Assembly (NCBI GenBank): GCA_027592025.1 | Contig: JAQCIQ010000006.1 | Span: 1 to 64,000 of the forward strand | DNA: 64,000 bases | DNA from: Bacteroidota bacterium | GTDB lineage: Bacteria > Bacteroidota > Bacteroidia > Flavobacteriales > Flavobacteriaceae | Direction of reading: 5' to 3' | In this document: positions 10,165-18,930 of the stretch, in pieces | Layout of the letters: each line of letters begins with the position of its first letter | How positions within the stretch are numbered: position 1 is the stretch's first letter | Made by a program: the position numbers and the translations under genes | The notes under the pieces: generated by a model | Told to the model about the DNA's origin: nothing | Databases searched by the model: none | What the model saw: only the letters and a program-made list of their open reading frames with translations

Positions 10165-11741
10165 TTTTTAATTGATTTAATGCGTTGATCTAACCCCAAA
10201 GAATTCTTCGTTTGAAGCGCCTTTGGCAACAAAGTTTGAGGAAAATTTTGAAAAGAGACTGGACGAACCCATCTCAACAGTGCGTCGTTGCCTACTGCTG
10301 TAAATCGTGAATCGGTAGAGGCAGGATAAGGTCCACCGTGTTGCATTGAAGCACAAACCTCAACCCCAGTTGGAACCTGATTGAATATCACTCGTCCAAC
10401 CCTGTGCTGCAACTTTTCAATCAGTGAAACATGAGAGCTCAGGGACTCTTGGGTTGCCATAATTGTCCCCGTCAGACTTCCTTTTAAACAAGAAATCGCG
10501 AGATCCAATTCTTCCCAATCTTTACACGATACCATGATGGCAAATGGACCAAAAACCTCGTGCTGGAAATGGGGATTATTGATGAAATCAACGCCCTTCA
10601 ACTGTAACAACGATTGTCCAACATGATTGGGGCCGTTGACTTCAGACATTGAACAAAGGGTTTTCAGTCCAGCATGTTTCAATTGTTCACTCTTCATCTG
10701 ATTGAATGCATACTTCAAATTGGGATGTATCATGCTTTGGGTTGCCCGTTGAGAGAGTGAGGAGCCCATTTGAGCGCAAAATGACTTCCAAAGAGCACCC
10801 TCAATTCCAAAAATCAAACCAGGACTTGTACAAAACTGCCCTGTCCCCAGCATTATGGAATCGGACAATTCTTGCACAAGTTGGTCATTCTCATGTTCCA
10901 GTTTTTCAGGAAAAACCACCACAGGGTTGACACTTCCCATTTCTGCAAAGACGGGAATAGGCTCTTTGCGTTGTGCTGCCAAATCAAAAAGAGCTCGACC
11001 TCCCTTTTCACTGCCTGTAAATCCAATGGCTTTGACCATCGGGTGGGTGGCTAATTGTTGCCCAATACGGTGATCCCTACTATTCAAATGTGCAAAAATT
11101 CCCTTTGGCATCTTTGTGCGGTGCACCGCATTTACGATTGCCGATGCAACCATAAAACTGGTACCTGCATGCATAGGATGAGACTTAACAATCACAGGGC
11201 AACCTACTGCCAGAGCAGAAGCGGTGTCCCCTCCTGCTGTTGAATAGGCCAATGGGAAATTGCTCGCGCCAAAAACCGCTACTGGACCGAGCGGAAGCAT
11301 CACCTTTCGAATATCCGCTTTCGGAAGTGGAGATCGATCTGGAATAGCCAAGTCGATACTTGGCATCTGCCAAGAACCGCTTCGTGCTTCATCGGCAAAA
11401 AGTTTCAATTGGCCTAAGGTTCTTCCTCGCTCCCCTCTTGCCCTGCCCTCCGGCAATCCTGTTTCATTGCAATAGGTTTGAATCAAATCGTCTCCAAGGG
11501 CTTCTATTTCATAGGCAATGGCATCTAAAAACTCTCCTCGACGATCGCCAGAGAGTCTGCTGAACTCATAAAAATCTTTAGAAGCATATTCTAAAGCTTG
11601 GCTGACCTCATCTGCAGTAGCCTCTATGAAATCTCCTGAATTGGGTTGGTCAAGTATTGGATTATAGGTGCTGAACGGCAGCGATCCTGAATGCACTTCT
11701 TTTCCATTTATCCAATTACCGAAAATTTTGTTTTGATTCAT
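10161..11741 (-). CDS. Alpha-ketoglutaric semialdehyde (2,5-dioxovalerate) dehydrogenase
   Basis: A 526 aa NAD(P)-dependent aldehyde dehydrogenase. The catalytic Cys is in GTGQFCTSPG near residue 305, the general-base Glu in VFAEMGSVNP, and the cofactor-fold text GPVAVFGASNFPLAYS and GFTGSEKGG are in place. The long 520-530 aa form with GQFCTxPG is typical of ketoglutaric semialdehyde dehydrogenases rather than of the 480 aa general ALDH type. In this operon it would oxidise 2,5-dioxopentanoate to 2-oxoglutarate, the last step of hydroxyproline breakdown. It overlaps the upstream dihydrodipicolinate-synthase-like gene by 4 nt. Confidence 0.92.
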   Translation of the reverse strand: MNQNKIFGNWINGKEVHSGSLPFSTYNPILDQPNSGDFIEATADEVSQALEYASKDFYEFSRLSGDRRGEFLDAIAYEIEALGDDLIQTYCNETGLPEGRARGERGRTLGQLKLFADEARSGSWQMPSIDLAIPDRSPLPKADIRKVMLPLGPVAVFGASNFPLAYSTAGGDTASALAVGCPVIVKSHPMHAGTSFMVASAIVNAVHRTKMPKGIFAHLNSRDHRIGQQLATHPMVKAIGFTGSEKGGRALFDLAAQRKEPIPVFAEMGSVNPVVVFPEKLEHENDQLVQELSDSIMLGTGQFCTSPGLIFGIEGALWKSFCAQMGSSLSQRATQSMIHPNLKYAFNQMKSEQLKHAGLKTLCSMSEVNGPNHVGQSLLQLKGVDFINNPHFQHEVFGPFAIMVSCKDWEELDLAISCLKGSLTGTIMATQESLSSHVSLIEKLQHRVGRVIFNQVPTGVEVCASMQHGGPYPASTDSRFTAVGNDALLRWVRPVSFQNFPQTLLPKALQTKNSLGLDQRIKSIKK

Positions 11742-12634
11742 ACTTGGGGACTTTTTTTTAAGGCGAAATTGATGATCTCCTCGACCTGTTGACGCTCAAC
11801 TCCCTCTAAAGGCAATCGAGGAAGTCTTACGAACTCAGTACCAAGCCCAGTAGCTTGAGCAGCTAATTTAATGTTTTGAACCAGTTTTGAGTTGACGTCC
11901 AACTCCAGCAACGGCATAAACCAATCGTTGATGCTCTTTGCTTTGGCATATTCTCCCTTTTTGACCAACTCATAAATGGCCACCGTTTCTTTCGGAAAGG
12001 CGTCTACTAGACCTGCTACCCAACCATCGGCTCCAAGCATCAAAGACTCAAAAGCAATGGTATCTACGCCAGTCAAAATAGCCAATCTTTGTCCAAACGC
12101 ATTGCGCAATTTGGTGATGTTTGAAGTCACTCTGGTTGACTCTTTAACCGCCTGAATCGTTTCACATTGGAGTAATTCTTCAAACATTGGAATGGTTACT
12201 TCGATGCCATAATCCACTGGATTGTTATAAATCATGATAGGCAAATCGCTGTGTTTAGCAATGGATTGGAAATAATGCACTGTTTCTCTTGAATCGGCTT
12301 TGTATCTCATCGGGGGCAAGACCATCAAACCATCAGCGCCATCCCTTAGGGCTTGAGTTACGGATTTGAGTGCTTCGGATGTTGACGCTTCGGCCACATT
12401 CATAATAACTGGAACAGAACCATTTGATATGAGCTTGGCTTCTTGAATCAATTCGGATTTCTCTTCCAACCTTAAGGTACTTGCTTCTCCAAGAGTTCCT
12501 CCAAGGACAAGTCCATGAACCCCAGCATCGAGCTGAGCTCTAGTATTTTTTTCAAAAGTCAAAAAATCAATTGAATCGTTGGATTTGAAAGGAGTAAGTA
12601 GTGCCGGCATCACTCCCTGCCATGATAATTTCAT
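11738..12634 (-). CDS. Dihydrodipicolinate synthase family lyase, probable 1-pyrroline-4-hydroxy-2-carboxylate deaminase
   Basis: A 298 aa TIM-barrel Schiff-base enzyme and the first gene of the operon. The Schiff-base Lys is in QAVKESTRV (near residue 164), the proton-relay Tyr in MIYNNPVDYG (near 136), and the GGTLGEAST loop replaces the GTTGES of true DapA. In hydroxyproline catabolism this family removes ammonia and water from 1-pyrroline-4-hydroxy-2-carboxylate to give ketoglutaric semialdehyde. The assignment depends on context with the epimerase, the FAD dehydrogenase and the semialdehyde dehydrogenase. As a stand-alone gene it could be read as any pyruvate-type or 2-keto-acid lyase. 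Confidence 0.88.
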   Translation of the reverse strand: MKLSWQGVMPALLTPFKSNDSIDFLTFEKNTRAQLDAGVHGLVLGGTLGEASTLRLEEKSELIQEAKLISNGSVPVIMNVAEASTSEALKSVTQALRDGADGLMVLPPMRYKADSRETVHYFQSIAKHSDLPIMIYNNPVDYGIEVTIPMFEELLQCETIQAVKESTRVTSNITKLRNAFGQRLAILTGVDTIAFESLMLGADGWVAGLVDAFPKETVAIYELVKKGEYAKAKSINDWFMPLLELDVNSKLVQNIKLAAQATGLGTEFVRLPRLPLEGVERQQVEEIINFALKKSPQV

Positions 12635-12692
12635 AGAGTAGGTATTTATTTTGTTTAAGCTAACTTATGAAAAATAAACCAATTTCAGGTAC

Positions 12693-13571
12693 TCAAGAAT
12701 GGTAGCCGAAACGTTTCAATTGGTTGCTGTTGTTGCGCCAATTTTTATTGACTTTGACATACAATTCGAGATGAATTTGTTTGCCAAAAAACTTTTCTAA
12801 ACTTTGTCTTGCTCCGACTCCAACGCGTTTTAGGGCCACTCCTTTGTGACCTATCAAAATGCCTTTTTGAGTCTCTCTCTCCGCCATAATCACTGACCTG
12901 ATGCGAATAATGTCGTCTGACTCAAAAAACTCTTCAGTGTCCACTTCTACTGCATATGGAATTTCCTTTTTGTAATACTGCAAGATGCGTTCTCGGATAG
13001 CTTCATTGACAAAAAAACGTTCTGGCTTATCCGTCAATTGATCCTTGGGATAAAAAGGAGGCGCTTCGGGCAAATGTTCCAGAATGCGACCAAATACAAC
13101 TTCTACTTGAAAGTTCTCTAAGGCGGAAATTGGATATACCTCAGCATTGGGCACCAAATTTTGCCAATAGCCCACTTGTGTTTCAAGTTGTTCTTGATTG
13201 GTCGTGTCAATTTTGTTAATCAACAACAGTACTGGAATTTTGGCCGAAGTGATTCTGCTAAAAAACGATTCATCTTTGAGCGATGTCTCTCCAATTTCAA
13301 CCATATAGACCAGAATATCAGCATCATCAAGGGCTGTTTTAACAAAATCCATCATGGCCGACTGCAATTCATAGGCTGGTTTGATAATTCCAGGCGTGTC
13401 GGACAATATCACCTGAAAGTCCTCACCATTGACAATTCCCAAAATTCTATGTCTGGTAGTTTGCGCCTTTGAGGTAATGATGGACAAACGCTCACCTACA
13501 AAAGCGTTCATCAAAGTAGATTTGCCAACGTTTGGATTACCAATGATATTTACAAAACCTGACTTGTGCAT
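12693..13571 (-). CDS. era: GTPase Era
   Basis: A 292 aa GTPase with a C-terminal KH domain that binds the 3' end of 16S rRNA and helps mature the 30S subunit. Visible motifs are [14 protein letters not shown] near residue 11, SDTPG for G3, and NKID near 125. The KH domain is around 200-280, with ILIGHKGVALKRVG in the place of the GxxG loop. Length fits Era. Its 3' end is 58 nt from the start of the hydroxyproline operon on the same strand, so read-through into that operon is possible. Confidence 0.96.
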   Translation of the reverse strand: MHKSGFVNIIGNPNVGKSTLMNAFVGERLSIITSKAQTTRHRILGIVNGEDFQVILSDTPGIIKPAYELQSAMMDFVKTALDDADILVYMVEIGETSLKDESFFSRITSAKIPVLLLINKIDTTNQEQLETQVGYWQNLVPNAEVYPISALENFQVEVVFGRILEHLPEAPPFYPKDQLTDKPERFFVNEAIRERILQYYKKEIPYAVEVDTEEFFESDDIIRIRSVIMAERETQKGILIGHKGVALKRVGVGARQSLEKFFGKQIHLELYVKVNKNWRNNSNQLKRFGYHS

Positions 13572-13588
13572 TCGAATTCTTTAGAGTA

Positions 13589-13596
13589 CAAAAATA
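13589..13596 (-). promoter_or_regulatory. Candidate -7 box for era
   Basis: Minus-strand TATTTTTG, an exact TAnnTTTG, 17 nt before the era ATG. No clear -33 partner. Confidence 0.45.
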
Positions 13597-13687
13597 GGCT
13601 TTATTTGGCTAGTATTGTCTCCTCTCATTTTATTGGTTTTGACTTTTGGCTTTTAGGATTTAACTAAATATTGGGCAATGAAGGAGT

Positions 13688-13715
13688 TTGTATTGTGTAA
13701 TATTCCCTATTTTTA
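13688..13715 (+). promoter_or_regulatory. Candidate promoter of the arsenosugar locus
   Basis: TTG (13688-13690), 17 nt, TATTTTTA (13708-13715), one mismatch to TAnnTTTG. It lies about 50 nt before the first gene of the locus. No ArsR-like operator palindrome was recognised beside it. Confidence 0.4.
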
Positions 13716-13766
13716 GAAATTATAAACCAAAACGGCTGAACCTGGTCAGCTGCCAAATCTTTTTTT

Positions 13767-14102
13767 ATGCAAGAGACGTATTACGACCCAAAAGATCTTA
13801 GGAAATTCGGTAAAATATCGGAATGGAACGAAGAACTTGGAGCCAAATTTTTCGAATACTACAATAAAGTCTTCGAGTCTGGTGCACTCAGTCCAAGAGA
13901 GAAATCCTTAATTGCACTGGCTGTTGCGCACACCATTCAGTGTCCCTATTGCATTGATGCCTATACCGGAGATGGACTCCAACGGGGAATTACCAAAGAA
14001 GAAATGATGGAGGCTCTCCATGTTGCAGGAGCCATTAGAGGTGGGGCAACTATGGTTCATGGTGTTCAGATGATGAACAAATACAACAAACTTTCGATGT
14101 AA
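13767..14102 (+). CDS. Arsenosugar-biosynthesis-associated peroxidase-like (AhpD/CMD family) protein
   Basis: A 111 aa carboxymuconolactone decarboxylase/AhpD-fold protein. The redox motif CPYCIDAYT (CxxC) lies near residues 57-60, and HVAGAIRGGA follows as in AhpD. Small AhpD-like proteins with this pattern are regular partners of the arsenosugar radical SAM enzyme ArsS. The family is described as peroxidase-like; its exact task in arsenosugar formation is unsettled, perhaps thiol redox or handling of the methylated arsenical. It opens a plus-strand gene run, and its stop is 3 nt from the arsS start. Confidence 0.9.
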   Translation: MQETYYDPKDLRKFGKISEWNEELGAKFFEYYNKVFESGALSPREKSLIALAVAHTIQCPYCIDAYTGDGLQRGITKEEMMEALHVAGAIRGGATMVHGVQMMNKYNKLSM

Positions 14103-14105
14103 TTT

Positions 14106-15161
14106 ATGGCTATTTCCCAATCTCTGTTGAAACAGGGCAAAGCCCTTGCCCATGCGCAAAATCAATTGACCTATCTCTCCAACGGTATTTTCAAATCAGA
14201 ACTTCCAACCTTTCGGGACAGGATCAAACAATGTGGAGTGGATGTGTTGCGTCCAAAGACTTTGGAAATTCTCCAAGTTAATTTGGGTTATATGTGCAAC
14301 CAAGTTTGCGCCCATTGTCACGTTGACGCTGGACCAGACCGAAAAGAAATCATGACCAAGGCAACCATGGAATCTTGCTTGAAGGTAATCGGCCAATCAG
14401 GAGCCCATACTCTCGACCTCACGGGAGGCGCACCAGAAATGAATCCCAATTTCAGATGGTTTGTGGAGGAAGCTGTAAAAGTTGGGATTCAGGACTTTAT
14501 AGTTCGGTCAAATTTGACCATCATTATGGCCAATAAATCCTATAACGATTTACCTGATTTTTTTAAAAAACACAACATTCATGTGGTATCTTCCATGCCT
14601 CATTGGACCCGAGGCAAAACCGATACGCAACGAGGAGATGGTGTTTTCGACAAGTCAATCAAAGCCTTACAAATGTTAAACGCTGTAGGCTATGGCTTGA
14701 CCGATAGTCCATTGCGTCTGGATTTGGTCTATAATCCTTCTGGGGCTTTTTTACCTGGAGATCAAAAGGCCTTGGAACAGGATTTTAAGCAAGCTCTGTT
14801 AGCCGATTTTTCAATTCAGTTTCACAACTTGTTCGCCATTACTAACCTACCAATCAGTCGTTTTCTAGATTATCTGATTGCTTCAGGAAATTACGAAGAC
14901 TACATGTACGGTTTGGTTGAGGCATTTAATCCATCAGCCTTAGAAAATGTAATGTGCACGAACACCCTGTCAGTCAGTTGGGACGGACATCTATACGACT
15001 GCGATTTCAATCAGATGTTGCACCTCAAAGTAGGTAGTTCCTCCAATCATATCAGTAATTTTGACCTTGAAGCGCTTCAAAAAAGAGCCATTGCCGTTTC
15101 TCAACACTGTTACGGCTGTACTGCTGGAGCAGGGAGCAGTTGTCAGGGTTCGGTCACCTAA
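14106..15161 (+). CDS. arsS: Arsenosugar biosynthesis radical SAM protein ArsS
   Basis: A 351 aa radical SAM enzyme. The [4Fe-4S] motif is MCNQVCAHCHVD (CxxxCxxC) near residues 62-69. A Cys-rich C-terminal domain ends in CYGCTAGAGSSCQG. ArsS joins a 5'-deoxyadenosyl group to dimethylated arsenic, the committed step to arsenosugars. In parts of the family the tail carries selenocysteine; here the codon after the two Ser is TGT (Cys) and the gene closes with TAA, so no recoding is needed. Neighbours on both sides are the classical rSAM/selenodomain partner genes, which makes the call secure. Confidence 0.94.
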   Translation: MAISQSLLKQGKALAHAQNQLTYLSNGIFKSELPTFRDRIKQCGVDVLRPKTLEILQVNLGYMCNQVCAHCHVDAGPDRKEIMTKATMESCLKVIGQSGAHTLDLTGGAPEMNPNFRWFVEEAVKVGIQDFIVRSNLTIIMANKSYNDLPDFFKKHNIHVVSSMPHWTRGKTDTQRGDGVFDKSIKALQMLNAVGYGLTDSPLRLDLVYNPSGAFLPGDQKALEQDFKQALLADFSIQFHNLFAITNLPISRFLDYLIASGNYEDYMYGLVEAFNPSALENVMCTNTLSVSWDGHLYDCDFNQMLHLKVGSSSNHISNFDLEALQKRAIAVSQHCYGCTAGAGSSCQGSVT

Positions 15162-15170
15162 TACCTAGGA

Positions 15171-15782
15171 ATGAGGAATCACTTATTGATCACTTTTGTA
15201 CGAAACCCAGAACTGGGCAAGGTAAAAACAAGGCTGGCTCAAAAAATTGGAGATTCCAATGCACTTGAGGTTTACATAGATTTACTCGAACACACTAAAT
15301 CGACCATGTTGTCCACTACCTGCCAGAAAGCAGTATTTTACTCTGAACACATTCCTGAGAGCGACATGTGGTCTAAAAATGATTTTTTGCGGTTCGCTCA
15401 GCACGGCAATCATTTGGGGGAGCGCATGGCACATGCCTTCCAGATTGGTTTTGGTTTGGGTTTTTCTAACATCGTTCTAATAGGGAGTGATTTACCTACC
15501 TTGAAAGCCACACATGTGACCGAGGCGTTCGAACGTTTAAAAAACTGCGATGCTGTCATCGGTCCAGCGCAAGATGGAGGATATTATTTGATTGGAATGA
15601 CTCAATACCATCAGGTATTTTTTAATAATAAGACATGGGGTACTTCGAGCGTGTTGGAGCAAACATTGAATGAGACCAAAGGTTTGAAAGTGGACTTTAT
15701 CGAGACTTTGAATGATATTGATACCTTTGAAGACATGGAAGGATTGAAAAAATTTAAAAAATTATATGATGAATACAAATGA
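15171..15782 (+). CDS. CofC-like transferase of arsenosugar biosynthesis (TIGR04282 type)
   Basis: A 203 aa nucleotidyl/glycosyl-transferase-like protein of the GT-A type. It starts LITFVRNPELGKVKTRLA, has the acidic IGSDLPTL motif near residue 108, and GPAQDGGYYLIGM near 130. This is the rSAM/selenodomain-associated transferase 1 group, found next to arsS. It probably acts after purine removal to decorate or activate the dimethylarsinoyl-ribose sugar; direct biochemical proof is lacking as far as I know. It overlaps the purine nucleoside phosphorylase gene by up to 17 nt, so the two are likely translationally coupled. Confidence 0.88.
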   Translation: MRNHLLITFVRNPELGKVKTRLAQKIGDSNALEVYIDLLEHTKSTMLSTTCQKAVFYSEHIPESDMWSKNDFLRFAQHGNHLGERMAHAFQIGFGLGFSNIVLIGSDLPTLKATHVTEAFERLKNCDAVIGPAQDGGYYLIGMTQYHQVFFNNKTWGTSSVLEQTLNETKGLKVDFIETLNDIDTFEDMEGLKKFKKLYDEYK

Positions 15783-16578
15783 ACACATTAAAGAATCTGT
15801 TGCCTATCTGAACTCAAAAGGAGTTGATCAACCTGAGGTTGGAATTATTCTTGGGACTGGTTTGGGGCAATTGATCAATGAGATTGGAGTGTTAGAAAAA
15901 ATTCCTTACGAGTTCATTCCACATTTTCCGGTTTCCATAGTTGATTTTCACAAAGGCCAACTGATTTTTGCCAAAATCAATGGTAGGAAAGTCATTATTA
16001 TGCAAGGGAGATTTCACATGTACGAAGGATACAAGCCTGAGACCATAACCTACCCCGTCCGAGTTTTAAAGGCCTTGGGCATATCCTCTTTATTGGTTTC
16101 AAACGCGGCAGGAGCAATAAATTTATCCTATAAGAAAGGAGAGTTGATGTTGTTCAATGATCATATTAATTTACTGGGCGGTTCCCCTTTGGCGTTTAAT
16201 GGAGTTGAACATTTAGGCAATCGATTTGTCGACATGAGTTCACCCTATGACACCACAATGAATCAAAGGCTTAAACAAGTTGCGAAGAGTTTGAACATTA
16301 CCTTGCACGAAGGTGTTTATGCAGCTGTTCTTGGTCCTCAACTCGAAACCCGTGCGGAGTATCGCATGCTTAAAATTTTAGGAGCCGATGCCGTAGGCAT
16401 GAGCACCGTGCCCGAAGTAATCGTAGCCAATCAGTTAAAATTACCTGTTATCGCCTTATCCATATTAACGGATGTGTGCGACCCTGATCATTTAGATCCA
16501 ATAGATATTCCGGACATCATGGCACAAGCTGCAAAAGCCGAACCCCATTTAATAAAACTCTTAAAATCCCTAATCTAA
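15766..16578 (+). CDS. Purine-nucleoside phosphorylase
   Basis: A 270 aa trimeric-type (PNP-II) phosphorylase. Motifs are GIILGTGLGQL for phosphate binding, MQGRFHMYEGY, VSNAAGAIN, and ADAVGMSTVPEVIVA near residue 205. It splits purine nucleosides with phosphate. Lying between arsS, the CofC-like transferase and arsM, it plausibly removes adenine from the 5'-deoxyadenosyl-arsenical made by ArsS, leaving an arsenic-bearing ribose 1-phosphate; that role is inference from context. Two adjacent ATG codons (15766, 15769) can serve as start. General purine salvage is the alternative or additional role. Confidence 0.93.
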   Translation: MMNTNEHIKESVAYLNSKGVDQPEVGIILGTGLGQLINEIGVLEKIPYEFIPHFPVSIVDFHKGQLIFAKINGRKVIIMQGRFHMYEGYKPETITYPVRVLKALGISSLLVSNAAGAINLSYKKGELMLFNDHINLLGGSPLAFNGVEHLGNRFVDMSSPYDTTMNQRLKQVAKSLNITLHEGVYAAVLGPQLETRAEYRMLKILGADAVGMSTVPEVIVANQLKLPVIALSILTDVCDPDHLDPIDIPDIMAQAAKAEPHLIKLLKSLI

Positions 16579-16582
16579 ACCT

Positions 16583-17551
16583 ATGAGCTATTTAAAAACC
16601 ACCCATGACCTGTATAAGGAAGTTGCACTCAAACCAGACATAGGATTGTGCTGTACCACCAATCCAGTATGGGAGTTACCTGGATTGAAAATACCAAAAG
16701 TCATGCAAGAGATGAATTACGGTTGTGGTTCAACGGTTCACGCCAGAGATCTGGTCAACAATCCAAAAGTACTCTATGTGGGCGTCGGAGGAGGTATGGA
16801 ACTGCTTCAATTTTCATATTTCTCCCGCCAAAAAAATGGAGTCATTGGGGTAGATGTTGTAGATGAAATGCTCGAGGCTTCTCAACGTAACTTTGTCCAA
16901 GCGGAGATTGAAAATCCATGGTTCAACAGCGATTTTGTTTTATTGAAAAAAGGGGATGCCATGGACCTACCAGTTGATGACAACACCATTGACGTAGCTG
17001 CTCAAAATTGCTTGTTCAATATTTTTAAGGCCGAAGACTTGAAGAAAGCCATTTCCGAAATGTACCGGGTACTCAAACCCCATGGACGATTGGTCATGAG
17101 CGATCCAACCTGTGAGCAAGCGATGAATGAAACTTTGAGGGAAGACGGCCGATTGAGAGCCCTTTGTCTCAGCGGCAGTTTGCCCATTAACACCTATGTT
17201 AAAATGCTCACGGATGCAGGTTTTGGAACCGTCGAAATTCGAGCGAGAAAACCCTATCGCATTCTAGATCCGAGTCACTACCCTACCGATGAAATCATTT
17301 TTATTGAATCGATCGAGGTAGCTGCAATCAAAGACCCAATGCCAGAAGATGGCCCTTGTGTTTTTACGGGAAAAACAGCCATTTATTTTGGAGCTGAAGA
17401 CTATTTCAACGACCAAAAAGGCCACGTATTGCTTCAAAACCAACCCTTAGCCATCTGTGACAAAACTGCTGGAGCGCTGGCCAATTTAAATAGAAGTGAT
17501 ATTTTTATCAGCGAGTCAACCTTTCACTATGACGGAGGGGGATGTTGTTGA
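16583..17551 (+). CDS. arsM: Arsenite methyltransferase ArsM (arsenosugar type)
   Basis: A 322 aa SAM-dependent methyltransferase. The N-terminal Cys pair sits in GLCCTTNPVWE and a further Cys in MNYGCGSTV, the arsenite-binding set. The SAM motif is VLYVGVGGGMELLQ near residue 72, and the protein ends in GGGCC. These features match the arsenosugar-cluster ArsM subgroup. It methylates As(III) to methyl and dimethyl arsenic, the substrate for ArsS. It begins 4 nt after the PNP stop. No arsR, arsenate reductase or arsenite exporter is found in the window. Confidence 0.94.
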   Translation: MSYLKTTHDLYKEVALKPDIGLCCTTNPVWELPGLKIPKVMQEMNYGCGSTVHARDLVNNPKVLYVGVGGGMELLQFSYFSRQKNGVIGVDVVDEMLEASQRNFVQAEIENPWFNSDFVLLKKGDAMDLPVDDNTIDVAAQNCLFNIFKAEDLKKAISEMYRVLKPHGRLVMSDPTCEQAMNETLREDGRLRALCLSGSLPINTYVKMLTDAGFGTVEIRARKPYRILDPSHYPTDEIIFIESIEVAAIKDPMPEDGPCVFTGKTAIYFGAEDYFNDQKGHVLLQNQPLAICDKTAGALANLNRSDIFISESTFHYDGGGCC

Positions 17552-17616
17552 TTTATATGATAGGGCATTAAATAAAATATTGATTAGATTGTAGTCCCAT
17601 CCAAACCAAAACAATC

Positions 17617-18930
17617 ATGAAAAAAATAGTTATCGTCGGCAATGGTATTTCGGGGGTAACTGCTGCCCGACATATCCGCAAATTATCGGATTACCATATT
17701 ACCATAATTTCTGGCGAAAGCGATTATTTTTTTTCGAGAACGGCCTTAATGTACGTCTATATGGGTCATATGAAATTTGACGACACCCAACCCTATGAAC
17801 CTTCTTTTTGGAGCAAAAACAGAATCAACTTAAAAAAGGCTTGGGTAAAAAAGATTGTATCAGAAGACAAGCAATTGCTGCTCGAAAATGGTGAATTATT
17901 GAGCTACGATAAGCTCATACTCGCCACTGGAAGTAAACCAAATAAATTCGGTTGGCCAGGAGAAAATTTGGAGGGTGTACAAGGGCTCTACACCAAACAA
18001 GATTTAGAATTGCTTGAAAAAACGGCCCCGAACAATTCGATTTGCAAACATGCTGTTGTGGTTGGAGGAGGTTTGATTGGCGTGGAATTGGCTGAAATGC
18101 TGCATTCACGTCACATCCCTGTGACCTTCCTGGTTCGAGAAACCAATTTTTGGAATGGTGTTTTACCCGATCACGACTGTTCAATCCTTAACGATCACAT
18201 CAAAGCTCATGGGATCGACTTGCGTTTGGGAGTCAACCTAAAAGAAATTCACTCGGACAGAATGGGACGGGTTGAATCTGTTGAAATTGCAGAAACGGGT
18301 GAAATCATTCCTTGCAATTTTGTAGGACTTACCGCTGGAGTGTCTCCTCAGATCAGTTTAGCTCAAAATTCTGGAATCGAGACCCATCGAGGAATTTTGG
18401 TCAACCAATTTTTCGAAACTAATCTGACAGACATCTATGCCATTGGGGATTGTGCCGAACAAACAGACCAATTACCCAACGGACGCCGATCCATTGAAGC
18501 AGTGTGGTACTCGGGCCGTATGATGGGTGAAACCATTGCCCAAACCATCACAGGGAACAAAACACCCTATAAACCTGGACATTGGTTCAATTCCGCAAAG
18601 TTTTTTGACATTGAATACCAGACTTATGGATGGGTAAGCAGTCTTCGCTCCAAACCAGAACACGAACTGCAACTTCACTGGAAATACCATGACAACACCA
18701 AAGGCGTTACCCTCTCCTACAACAAAAATGATCTGACGTTCCTAGGAATCAATACTTTTGGTATTCGAATGAGGCATGAGGTTTTTAACCAATGGCTCAA
18801 TGAAAAAAAATCCATTGAACAAGTCATCGAACAACTCGACAAAGCCCAATTCGATCCTGAGTTTTACAAATCATACGTGAACGAAATCCAATCGGTGCTT
18901 CTCGCCACTTTATCAAATTCCGTCTTATGA
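17617..18930 (+). CDS. NAD(P)/FAD-dependent oxidoreductase of the arsenosugar locus
   Basis: A 437 aa two-dinucleotide-fold flavoprotein of the rubredoxin/nitrite reductase type. The FAD motif is KIVIVGNGISGVTAARH at the N-terminus; the NAD motif is HAVVVGGGLIGVELAEM near residue 150; and DIYAIGDCAE near 275 closes the FAD site. There is no CxxC redox-disulfide and no covalent-flavin motif. It overlaps the next gene, a membrane Fe-S protein, by 4 nt, so the two should form one electron-transfer unit taking electrons from NAD(P)H. It follows arsM after 65 nt. Role in arsenic chemistry (for example redox of As(V)/As(III) intermediates) is inference only. Confidence 0.85.
   Translation: MKKIVIVGNGISGVTAARHIRKLSDYHITIISGESDYFFSRTALMYVYMGHMKFDDTQPYEPSFWSKNRINLKKAWVKKIVSEDKQLLLENGELLSYDKLILATGSKPNKFGWPGENLEGVQGLYTKQDLELLEKTAPNNSICKHAVVVGGGLIGVELAEMLHSRHIPVTFLVRETNFWNGVLPDHDCSILNDHIKAHGIDLRLGVNLKEIHSDRMGRVESVEIAETGEIIPCNFVGLTAGVSPQISLAQNSGIETHRGILVNQFFETNLTDIYAIGDCAEQTDQLPNGRRSIEAVWYSGRMMGETIAQTITGNKTPYKPGHWFNSAKFFDIEYQTYGWVSSLRSKPEHELQLHWKYHDNTKGVTLSYNKNDLTFLGINTFGIRMRHEVFNQWLNEKKSIEQVIEQLDKAQFDPEFYKSYVNEIQSVLLATLSNSVL

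Noticed and set aside
15100-15161. Selenocysteine codon in arsS
   Set aside because: The position is TGT and no in-frame TGA or SECIS-like structure is needed; the gene ends with TAA.
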